Positions 1 to 4,945 of a stretch of DNA of 6,079 bases are shown here, one piece after another; position 1 is the first letter of the stretch; every line of letters begins with the position of its first letter. This stretch comes from CALAED01 sp937891035 (GTDB taxonomy: Bacteria; Actinomycetota; Actinomycetes; Streptosporangiales; Streptosporangiaceae), in the NCBI GenBank assembly GCA_035642125.1, contig DASQSZ010000434.1, positions 1 to 6,079 on the forward strand, in the 5' to 3' direction. A program made the translations under genes and the position numbers. Under the pieces are notes generated by a model that worked only from the letters and a program-made list of their open reading frames with translations, had not been told where the DNA came from and searched no databases.

Positions 1-1
1 C

Positions 2-484
2 GCGATGGACGACGGCGTCGTGGTGGACGGGTCGCTCCGCGCCGCCACCGAGGGCGGCGAGCCGCGCCCGGATGTCGTCGCCGTCGGCGACTGCGCGGCC
101 TGGTGGTCGGCGCGGTACGGGCGCCGGCTGCGCATCGAGCATTGGGACACCGCGCTGAACTCGCCCGACGTGGCCGCCGACACCCTGATGGGCCGGCCGG
201 CGACCTACGATCCGGTGCCCTACTTCTGGTCGGAGCAGTTCGGCCGCATGGTGCAGTACGCGGGATGGCACCAGGGCGCGGAACGCCTGGTCAAGCGGGG
301 TGATCCAAATGGCCGGAAATGGGCACTCTGCTGGCTCACCGATGATCGTTTGGATGCGATTTTGACCGTCGACAGGCCCCGTGACCTGGTACAGGCCCGA
401 AGGATCATGGCCGCGGACGGCCGCATCGCTCCGGGGCCGCTCGCGGATCCGGAGGTGCCCGTACGTAACGCGGTGCCATCCTGA
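2..484 (+). CDS. FAD-dependent ferredoxin-type reductase, C-terminal part (5' end outside window)
   Basis: This is the last 160 residues of a pyridine nucleotide-disulphide oxidoreductase of the ferredoxin/rubredoxin reductase type, which passes electrons from NAD(P)H through FAD to a small iron-sulphur partner, often for a cytochrome P450 or dioxygenase. The motif DVVAVGDCAAW (about residues 25-35 of the visible part) is the second FAD-binding Gly-Asp motif. EHWDTALNSPDVAADTLMG matches the segment that normally follows it. The remainder, with PYFWSEQFG, YAGWHQGAE and a late DRLDAILTVDRPRDL, looks like the Reductase_C domain of this family. The reading frame is open to the left edge, so the ATG at 5 is probably internal. 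The gene ends 37 bp before the next start and no ferredoxin or P450 gene is visible, so the electron acceptor is unknown. Family call confident; substrate unknown. Confidence 0.88.
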   Translation, partial: AMDDGVVVDGSLRAATEGGEPRPDVVAVGDCAAWWSARYGRRLRIEHWDTALNSPDVAADTLMGRPATYDPVPYFWSEQFGRMVQYAGWHQGAERLVKRGDPNGRKWALCWLTDDRLDAILTVDRPRDLVQARRIMAADGRIAPGPLADPEVPVRNAVPS

Positions 485-509
485 GGGTTTCAGCAGGCCG
501 CCCAGGTGG

Positions 510-515
510 TAAGCA
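510..515 (+). promoter_or_regulatory. Weak candidate -10 hexamer for a leaderless transcript of the Rv2175c-like gene
   Basis: TAAGCA lies 6 nt before the GTG at 522, the spacing seen at the stronger candidates elsewhere in this window. It lacks the final T of the TANNNT pattern and no good -35 is visible. The purine run CAGGGG just before the GTG could instead act as a closely spaced ribosome binding site. Confidence 0.25.
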
Positions 516-521
516 GGGGCC

Positions 522-905
522 GTGACGCAGACGCACTCCGTTGCCGACTCAACGATCGATACGTACACCAATGGCCTCGTCGGAGAGTGGCTCTCCCTGC
601 ACGAGGTGGCCGGCCGGCTCGGGATCGACCCGAAGCGCGCCAAGCAGTTGATCCGCGATCACAAGCTCCTGGCGGTGCACCGCGCCGGCGGTCTATCCGT
701 GCCGGCGGCGTTCATCCATGAGGGCCAGGTCCTCAAGGGGCTGAGCGGCACGCTCACCGTGCTTGCCGACGCCGGCTATGACGACGTGGCCGCGCTCCGC
801 TGGCTGTTCACCGCCGACGACACGCTGCCCGGCACGCCGGTGCAGGCGCTTTCCGAAAACCGCGGCACCGAGGTACGCAGGCGCGCTCAGGCGCTCGCCT
901 TTTGA
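522..905 (+). CDS. Rv2175c-family helix-turn-helix DNA-binding protein
   Basis: This 127-residue protein starts at GTG 522. Residues about 22-50 (WLSLHEVAGRLGIDPKRAKQ onward) form a helix-turn-helix of the excisionase/MerR-like winged type. It is followed by a wing-like LLAVHRAGGLSVPAAF and a conserved-looking C-terminal half with LSGTLTVLADAGY, RWLFTADDTLPGTP and EVRRRAQALAF. From memory this arrangement matches M. tuberculosis Rv2175c, a DNA-binding protein phosphorylated by the Ser/Thr kinase PknL. The N-terminal 18 residues are Thr/Ser-rich, as would suit a kinase target, but that is inference, and no kinase gene is in the window. The stop codon lies 2 nt before the ATG of thiE (or overlaps an alternative TTG), so the two genes are probably co-transcribed and translationally coupled. 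DNA target and regulon cannot be told from the sequence. Confidence 0.85.
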   Translation: MTQTHSVADSTIDTYTNGLVGEWLSLHEVAGRLGIDPKRAKQLIRDHKLLAVHRAGGLSVPAAFIHEGQVLKGLSGTLTVLADAGYDDVAALRWLFTADDTLPGTPVQALSENRGTEVRRRAQALAF

Positions 906-907
906 CG

Positions 908-1579
908 ATGTTCCCTTCCGCGCGGGCCGTGGCGTTGCGGGCCCGGCTGGATCGGGCCCGCCTTTACCTATGCACCGACGCCCGGATTCGGCAGGGTGAC
1001 CTGCCGCGGTTTCTGGACACGGTGCTGGCGAACGGCGTCGACATCGTGCAGTTGCGCGACAAGGGCCTCGAGGCGCGGCAGGAGATCGAATACCTCTCGG
1101 TGTTCCGGGCGGCCTGCGACCGGCACGGCGCGCTGCTCGCGGTGAACGACCGGGCCGACATCGCCTATGCCGTGCACCCGGACGTGCTTCATCTGGGCCA
1201 GGACGACCTGCCGGTGCGGGCCGCCCGCGGCATCCTGGGCGAGGACATCCTCATCGGCCGCTCCACACATTCCGGCGAACAGGCCATGGCCGCCGCCGAG
1301 GAGCCCGGTGTGGACTACCTGTGCGCCGGGCCGATCTGGCCGACCCCGACCAAACAGGGCCGGCCGGCGGCGGGCCCGAAGCTGGTGGAGTACGTCGCGG
1401 CCCACCGGGTCTCGCGGCCCTGGTTCGCGATCGGCGGCATCGACCTCACCAACATCGACCAGGTGATCTCGTGGGGCGCGCGCCGGGCGGTGGTGGTCCG
1501 CGCGATCACGGAGGCCGCCGCCCCGGGGGAGGCCGCCGCCGAACTGGCCCGCAGGCTACGAAACGCGGGCGCCTATTAG
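908..1579 (+). CDS. thiE: Thiamine phosphate synthase ThiE
   Basis: ThiE joins 4-amino-2-methyl-5-hydroxymethylpyrimidine diphosphate to 4-methyl-5-(2-hydroxyethyl)thiazole phosphate, giving thiamine phosphate and pyrophosphate in the cytosol. The 223-residue product is of usual length and carries the family motifs in order on a TIM barrel: RLYLCTD (18-24), QLRDK (48-52, pyrophosphate-contacting Arg and Lys), VNDRADIA (79-86), LHLGQDDLPV (94-103), IGRSTHS (116-122), YLCAGPIWPTPTK (137-149) and FAIGGI (173-178). The start is uncertain. ATG 908 gives a 2-nt gap after the preceding gene; TTG 902 would overlap its TGA and add two residues. Neither has a clear Shine-Dalgarno, consistent with translational coupling. 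No TPP riboswitch or thiO/thiS/thiG genes are visible, so this ThiE sits apart from any thiazole-synthesis genes within the window. Confidence 0.95.
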   Translation: MFPSARAVALRARLDRARLYLCTDARIRQGDLPRFLDTVLANGVDIVQLRDKGLEARQEIEYLSVFRAACDRHGALLAVNDRADIAYAVHPDVLHLGQDDLPVRAARGILGEDILIGRSTHSGEQAMAAAEEPGVDYLCAGPIWPTPTKQGRPAAGPKLVEYVAAHRVSRPWFAIGGIDLTNIDQVISWGARRAVVVRAITEAAAPGEAAAELARRLRNAGAY

Positions 1580-1611
1580 GGCATTGACGGGGCGCGGCGT
1601 GATCGCGCTGC

Positions 1612-1617
1612 GACAAT
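1612..1617 (+). promoter_or_regulatory. Candidate -10 hexamer, leaderless start of the small acidic ORF
   Basis: GACAAT ends 6 nt before the ATG at 1624, which would place the transcript 5' end at or next to the A of the start codon. A TTGACG lies at 1584-1589, but its 22-bp spacing to the hexamer is too long for a classical -35, so the upstream element is doubtful. Confidence 0.35.
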
Positions 1618-1623
1618 GAGGCC

Positions 1624-1782
1624 ATGACCGCTGGACCGGATGACGAACGGTACGTCGACTTGTTTGACGACGACTTGGAAATCCTGCCGGATCAGACTCG
1701 CGACGACACCGACGCCGACTGGGGCGAGCGGCCTGCCGACGACGACTCCCGCCTCTTCGACGAGCGCCCGCCACACTGGTGA
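1624..1782 (+). CDS. Small, highly acidic conserved-looking protein (52 aa), function unknown
   Basis: A 52-codon frame runs from ATG 1624 to TGA 1780. The product holds 15 Asp and 4 Glu against 5 Arg and no Lys, so it is strongly negative. It has no signal peptide or membrane segment and is probably disordered, apart from two short hydrophobic patches (YVDLFDDDLEIL and SRLFDERPPHW). The frame is supported by codon use (I count 42 of 52 codons ending in G or C) and by the sequence itself: DTDADWGERP followed by a terminal ERPPHW resembles short actinobacterial hypothetical proteins I have seen, though I cannot confirm the family here. It lies 44 bp after thiE on the same strand and converges on the next gene. 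A cytosolic acidic partner, nucleic-acid mimic or adaptor role is speculation. Confidence 0.62.
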   Translation: MTAGPDDERYVDLFDDDLEILPDQTRDDTDADWGERPADDDSRLFDERPPHW

Positions 1783-1817
1783 TGGCCGCGCTCGTCACGG
1801 TCGCGCCGGGGAGGCCG

Positions 1818-2111
1818 CTACGACACGGGCAAGAGCATCCCCGCAACGAAGCCGACCACGATGACCAGCGCCATCGCCAGCAGCATCAGGCGGCCGAAAT
1901 GGCGTGCCGGCACCCGCCGTGGCCGCGCCGCCGGGGCGGACCGCGCTCGGCCGGGCGCGGGCTCCCCGGATCGCGCCGTGCCGGCCGCCGGACGGCCGCC
2001 GTGCCTGACCCGGTCGCCGGATCGCGCTCGGTCGCCGGGCCGCGACGACGCCGCCCGCGGATCGCGCGGACGGGGCGGCGTGTCCGGTCCACGGAGAGTC
2101 TCGTCGGGCAT
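1818..2111 (-). CDS. Arg/Pro-rich protein with one C-terminal membrane helix (97 aa), function unknown
   Basis: The product has two parts. Residues 1-74 are low-complexity, rich in Arg, Pro, Gly and Ala, with an imperfect ARSG/ARSA repeat. Residues 75-97 (LMLLAMALVIVVGFVAGMLL plus PVS) form one hydrophobic helix ending at the C-terminus. Basic residues directly before the helix predict the N-terminal part in the cytosol and a tail-anchored topology. Start choice: the ATG at 2111 has a good Shine-Dalgarno GGAG (2117-2120 on the complementary strand) with a 5-nt spacer, unlike the apparently leaderless neighbours. The gene lies downstream of the polyprenyl synthase on the same strand, 111 bp away, and converges with the small acidic ORF 35 bp beyond its stop. 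I do not recognise a named family. The clean membrane segment argues it is real; the low-complexity part could fool gene finders. Confidence 0.6.
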   Translation of the reverse strand: MPDETLRGPDTPPRPRDPRAASSRPGDRARSGDRVRHGGRPAAGTARSGEPAPGRARSAPAARPRRVPARHFGRLMLLAMALVIVVGFVAGMLLPVS

Positions 2112-2122
2112 GGCGGCTCCGG

Positions 2123-2168
2123 CTCATAGGGGCCTCATACGGCAATAGCCGCCGCATAGCGGCAATGG
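2123..2168. repeat. Short direct repeats in the leader of the 97-aa membrane protein gene
   Basis: Two copies of CTCATA(G/C)GG start at 2123 and 2134, exactly 11 bp apart. CATACGGCAATAG (2136-2148) is echoed by CATAGCGGCAATGG (2155-2168). A 5-bp inverted repeat GCCGC-ATA-GCGGC lies at 2151-2163. Together they fill most of the space before the GGAG of the minus-strand gene. They could be an operator with one-helical-turn spacing or a structured leader. A possible -10 on the minus strand, TACAAA (2174-2179), would place the repeats inside the transcript. Confidence 0.4.
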
Positions 2169-2216
2169 GCCTATTTGTACCGCGTCGCGGCCGTCGCCGT
2201 ACCGTACTCGGGACGG

Positions 2217-2236
2217 CTCGCCTCAGCCGAGGCGAG
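2217..2236 (-). terminator. Hairpin spanning the stop codon of the polyprenyl synthase gene
   Basis: CTCGCCTC-AGCC-GAGGCGAG is a perfect 8-bp inverted repeat with a 4-nt loop, and the TGA of the synthase gene lies inside it. No T-run follows on the minus strand, so it would be a U-less, actinobacterial-style terminator or attenuator at best. It may also simply reflect GC-rich coding sequence. Confidence 0.35.
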
Positions 2237-3275
2237 CGGTGGCGGCCACGGCCAGGCTGGCGAGCGCTTCCCTGGCCTCCGGCTGGATCGGGGCGGCCCG
2301 CAGCGCGTCCGTCGCCTCGTTCGTATACGACTCGATCATGTCTTCGCACGCCGCCAGCGCGCCGGTATCGACGATCACCGACCGAAGGGCTTCGATGCCC
2401 GCGTGACCGAGTTCGCGATCGCCGAGCGTGGCCCGTACGACCTCGGCCTGAGCGGCGGTGGCGGCCCGCAGCGCGAGCGCGATCAGCACGGTCCGCTTGC
2501 CTTCTCGAAGGTCATCGCCGGCGGGCTTGCCCGTCACGGCCGGGTCGCCGAAAACGCCGAGCACGTCGTCTCGGAGCTGGAAGGCGATGCCGAGCGGCAG
2601 CCCGTACGCGGAGTAGCTCGAGAAGACGTGGGGCCGCGCGCCGGCCAGGGCGGCGCCCAGATGCAAAGGCCGTTCGATCGTGTATTTGGCGCTCTTGAAC
2701 ACGACCACACGCAGCGCCGACTCGACGGTGCCGTGGCCGCGTGTCTGTTCGAGGATGTCGAGGTATTGCCCGCTCATCACCTCGGTCCGCATTCCGTCAT
2801 AGACCGGACGGCCGCGCCGCAGGGCGGCACGGGGCAGGCCGCTCTCCTCGTACATCTGCCCCGACCACGACAGGCACAGATCACCGAGCAAGATCGCCGC
2901 ACTGGTGCCGAACACGGCGGCCGCGCCCGGCCAGCCGGCGCTTTCGTGCAGGGACTCGAACCGCCGGTGCGCCGCCGGCCGCCCGCGCCGGGTGTCGCTG
3001 GCGTCCATCACATCGTCGTGGACGAGCGCGCCGGCCTGCAGCAGCTCAAGCGATGCCGCGGCCGGCACGATCTCGGGCAGGTCGGCGCCGCCGGCGCCGC
3101 GCCATCCCCAATAGCAAAACGCCGGCCGCAGCCGCTTGCCGCCGGTGAGGAAGGCGGCGAGCGCCGATACGAGCGGGTCGAGATCGTCGCTGATGGCGTG
3201 CAACACCGGCCGCTGCCGATCGACGAAGGCGAACAGCGCCTCGTCGACCTCTTTGCGAAGGCGGCCGGAGGACAT
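2223..3275 (-). CDS. Polyprenyl (geranylgeranyl/farnesyl-type) diphosphate synthase, IdsA-like
   Basis: This trans-prenyltransferase condenses isopentenyl diphosphate with allylic diphosphates to give C15-C20 or longer chains for carotenoids, quinones or lipid carriers. The 350-residue product has GGKRLRP (45-51), the first Asp-rich motif DDVMD (87-91) followed by R96-R97, the central GMRTEVMSGQYLD (161-173), and FQLRDDVLGVFGD (232-244) followed by TGKPAGDDLREGK (248-260). The second Asp-rich motif reads DDVLG, with Gly in the third Asp position and a further Asp in VFGD, a form I associate with actinobacterial IdsA proteins. Residues 4 and 5 before the first motif are small (Ala, Gly), so nothing bulky there limits chain length; product length is not decided by sequence alone. 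The ATG at 3275 has a -10-like TACGCT 7 nt upstream and no Shine-Dalgarno. It resembles M. tuberculosis IdsA2 (Rv2173) and is likewise divergent from a MetF-like gene. Confidence 0.93.
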   Translation of the reverse strand: MSSGRLRKEVDEALFAFVDRQRPVLHAISDDLDPLVSALAAFLTGGKRLRPAFCYWGWRGAGGADLPEIVPAAASLELLQAGALVHDDVMDASDTRRGRPAAHRRFESLHESAGWPGAAAVFGTSAAILLGDLCLSWSGQMYEESGLPRAALRRGRPVYDGMRTEVMSGQYLDILEQTRGHGTVESALRVVVFKSAKYTIERPLHLGAALAGARPHVFSSYSAYGLPLGIAFQLRDDVLGVFGDPAVTGKPAGDDLREGKRTVLIALALRAATAAQAEVVRATLGDRELGHAGIEALRSVIVDTGALAACEDMIESYTNEATDALRAAPIQPEAREALASLAVAATARLG

Positions 3276-3282
3276 GCCCGTC

Positions 3283-3288
3283 AGCGTA
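3283..3288 (-). promoter_or_regulatory. Candidate -10 hexamer, leaderless start of the polyprenyl synthase gene
   Basis: On the minus strand TACGCT matches TANNNT and is followed by 7 nt and then the ATG at 3275, so transcription would begin at or beside the start codon. No Shine-Dalgarno is seen in the 7 nt. Upstream is an AT-rich stretch (3289-3315) that would hold the -35 or a regulator site, though no clear -35 hexamer is visible. Confidence 0.5.
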
Positions 3289-3315
3289 GATCAACCTAAA
3301 AATCCAGATTTATTC
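3289..3315. promoter_or_regulatory. AT-rich divergent promoter segment with a small palindrome
   Basis: This 27-bp stretch is about 30% GC in an otherwise very GC-rich window and lies between the divergent synthase and reductase genes. It contains the inverted repeat AAATC-CA-GATTT (3300-3311). Its place just upstream of the synthase -10 suggests a melting or regulator-binding role. No known operator is recognised. Confidence 0.4.
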
Positions 3316-3396
3316 GGGTCCGATCTTCAGTGGTGGATTTGTGACGAAGTGGCGGTGCCAGGCGACCGCCGCCGGACGCGGCTCCCGGCCCGGCAT

Positions 3397-3402
3397 TACC
3401 CT
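3397..3402 (+). promoter_or_regulatory. Candidate -10 hexamer, leaderless start of the methylenetetrahydrofolate reductase gene
   Basis: TACCCT fits TANNNT and is followed by 6 nt and then the ATG at 3409, which favours that ATG over other in-frame starts upstream. No Shine-Dalgarno precedes the ATG and no convincing -35 is visible. Confidence 0.5.
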
Positions 3403-3408
3403 TGGTGC

Positions 3409-4407
3409 ATGCGATCCGAACGCGCGTACCAGGCTCAGCGGTCCGTCCACGCCCGCCAGTCGGCCGGTGGTGTCGGCGGCGCCCGGCGCCCAGAGCGGGC
3501 CCCGACGATCCGCGATTTGCTCGCCGCGGGCCGGACGTTCTCCTTCGAGTTCTTCCCGCCCAAGACCGACAAGGGCGCGCGCAACCTATGGCGGACGATT
3601 CGCGAGCTCGAGCCGCTGCACCCGTCGTTCGTCTCGGTGACCTATGGCGCGGGGGGCGGCACCCGCGACAAGACGGTCGACATCGTCGAGCGGATCGCGA
3701 CCGACACCACGCTCACCCCGGTCGCGCACTTCACCGCGGTCAATCACGGGATGCGCGAGCTGCGTCAGCTCATCGGCCGGTTCGCCTCGGTCGGCGTGCG
3801 CAACCTGCTCGCGCTGCGCGGCGACCCGCCCGGCGACCCACAGGGCGAGTGGATCAAACACCCCGAGGGCGTCGAGTACGCCGAGGACCTGGTGCGACTC
3901 ATCCGGGCGTACGGTGACTTCTGCGTGGGCGTGGCCGCGTTCCCGTACAAGCACCCGCGCTCGCCGGATGTTGCGCACGATACGCGCTACTTCATCCAGA
4001 AATGTCGGGCCGGCGCCGATTACGCGATCACCCAGATGTTCTTCCGCGCCGAGGATTATTTCCGGCTGCGCGACCGGGTGGCCGCCGACGGCTGCGACAC
4101 GCCGATCATTCCGGGCATCATGCCGGTCACCCAGCTGAGCACGATCGAGCGCTCGGAGCAGCTGTCCGGCGCGCCGTTCCCGCGCGAGCTCGCCGCGCGG
4201 TTCGAGGCCGTCGGCGACGATCCGGAGGCGGTGCGGCGGCTCGGCATCGAGCACGCGGCCGCGCTGTGCCAGGAGCTGTTGGAGCAGGGCGCGCCCGGGA
4301 TCCACTTCATCACGTTCAACAAGTCGACCGCGACCCGCGAGGTCTACGCGCTTTTGGGCGTCGACGCCTTCGCCGCCAACGGCAGCGGGGCGGCCATCAC
4401 CGCGTAA
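3409..4407 (+). CDS. metF: Methylenetetrahydrofolate reductase (MetF-like)
   Basis: The enzyme reduces 5,10-methylenetetrahydrofolate to 5-methyltetrahydrofolate, the methyl donor for methionine synthesis. The 332-residue product carries the MTHFR barrel motifs: FSFEFFPPKT (44-53, with E47 matching the catalytic Glu28 of the E. coli enzyme), SVTYGAGGG (76-84), HFT (107-109), NLLALRGDPPG (132-142, D139 matching E. coli Asp120), then GVAAFPYKHP, DYAITQMFF, IIPGIMPVTQ and a C-terminal GIHFITFNKS. It is somewhat longer than E. coli MetF because of about 30 basic, probably disordered N-terminal residues before TIRDLL. The start at ATG 3409 fits the -10-like TACCCT 6 nt upstream; the frame stays open further left only because it is antisense to the synthase gene. 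It may correspond to Rv2172c of M. tuberculosis. The 3' end overlaps the convergent acetyltransferase gene by 64 bp. Confidence 0.94.
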   Translation: MRSERAYQAQRSVHARQSAGGVGGARRPERAPTIRDLLAAGRTFSFEFFPPKTDKGARNLWRTIRELEPLHPSFVSVTYGAGGGTRDKTVDIVERIATDTTLTPVAHFTAVNHGMRELRQLIGRFASVGVRNLLALRGDPPGDPQGEWIKHPEGVEYAEDLVRLIRAYGDFCVGVAAFPYKHPRSPDVAHDTRYFIQKCRAGADYAITQMFFRAEDYFRLRDRVAADGCDTPIIPGIMPVTQLSTIERSEQLSGAPFPRELAARFEAVGDDPEAVRRLGIEHAAALCQELLEQGAPGIHFITFNKSTATREVYALLGVDAFAANGSGAAITA

Positions 4408-4919
4408 CGCGGGCCGCCGCCGGGGAATTCGAAGCCGGTGAGCAGGTCGGTCATGCCCACTGACTGATAGAGCCTGCGGGCCCGTGAGCCAGGGCGGTCC
4501 AGGGTGGACAGCACGACAGAGGACTCCGGGCGGCCGGCGCAGATCGTCTCCAGGAGGCGACGGCCGATGCCCCGGCCCTGATAGGCGGGGTGGACGTGCA
4601 GTTCGGCGACCTCGAAGGGGTTGGCGAGCCAGACGTCGGCCTGCCCGCTGCCCAGGTCGGCCAGGGCGTGGTAGACGACGTCGTGCCACCATTGGCCGAT
4701 CTCACCGTGAAACCCGTACACGAAGCCCACCACGCTGCGGCGGCGTTCCGCGATGAACGCGCGGAACGCGGGATATGTGGCGTGCCGTTCCATGATCGTC
4801 CGGCGGCCGGGGAGCTGTTCCGGCGGCGGATCCATCGCGGCCGTATAGACGTCGATCATCGCGCCCAACCGCTTCAGATAGCCGCGGGCGTCGATCTCGC
4901 GGATGCGCGGATCCTTCAT
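4344..4919 (-). CDS. GNAT-family N-acetyltransferase
   Basis: This 191-residue protein has the GNAT acyl-CoA fold. EVAELHVHPAYQGRGIGRRLLE (about 103-124) is motif A, with the QGRGIG loop that binds the acetyl-CoA pyrophosphate. ARRLYQSVGM in the last third is motif B, followed by a terminal strand near RYAVMAAPLP. A strand with GFVYGFHG (65-72) precedes a Trp-rich segment (GQWWHDVV) that may shape the acceptor site. The acceptor is unknown. The ATG at 4919 is chosen over the upstream in-frame ATG at 5075 because the longer form would run through the end of the preceding gene and adds no domain. A -10-like TAGGCT lies 7 nt upstream. It is 26 bp downstream of the WXG100-like gene on the same strand, so it may be transcribed both with it and alone. 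Its last 21 codons are antisense to the reductase gene. Confidence 0.88.
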   Translation of the reverse strand: MKDPRIREIDARGYLKRLGAMIDVYTAAMDPPPEQLPGRRTIMERHATYPAFRAFIAERRRSVVGFVYGFHGEIGQWWHDVVYHALADLGSGQADVWLANPFEVAELHVHPAYQGRGIGRRLLETICAGRPESSVVLSTLDRPGSRARRLYQSVGMTDLLTGFEFPGGGPRYAVMAAPLPLAAKASTPKSA

Positions 4920-4926
4920 CGGGCCG

Positions 4927-4932
4927 AGCCTA
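4927..4932 (-). promoter_or_regulatory. Candidate -10 hexamer, leaderless start of the GNAT gene
   Basis: On the minus strand TAGGCT matches TANNNT and sits 7 nt before the ATG at 4919, the same spacing as at the polyprenyl synthase gene. It lies in the 26-bp gap after the WXG100-like gene. No clear -35 is visible, and read-through from upstream is also possible. Confidence 0.42.
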
Positions 4933-4945
4933 CCGGGGGTATCAC

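Noticed and set aside
480..521. Possible TPP riboswitch before the Rv2175c-like gene and thiE, prompted by CTGAGG at 481
   Set aside because: Only about 37 bp are available, and the conserved second half of the TPP aptamer is absent.
2121..2168. CRISPR-like reading of the short repeats
   Set aside because: Repeats are only 9-13 bp with irregular spacing and no unique spacers or cas genes.
1795..2349. 184-codon minus-strand frame covering the gap and the end of the synthase gene
   Set aside because: It overlaps the synthase C-terminus in another frame and lacks the membrane helix seen in the 97-aa frame; product is low complexity.
2175..3299. Long open frame (about 374 codons) on the + strand across the polyprenyl synthase gene
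   Set aside because: It is antisense to a gene with clear catalytic motifs. Its product has no recognisable domain, and such frames are expected from GC-rich codon bias.
3136..3408. Upstream extension of the reductase frame to 3136
   Set aside because: It would be antisense to the synthase gene and run through the divergent promoter region; the FEFFPP domain begins well after ATG 3409.
3586..4692. Long open frame (about 368 codons) on the minus strand across the reductase gene
   Set aside because: Antisense shadow of the MTHFR gene; Arg-rich low-complexity product with no motif.
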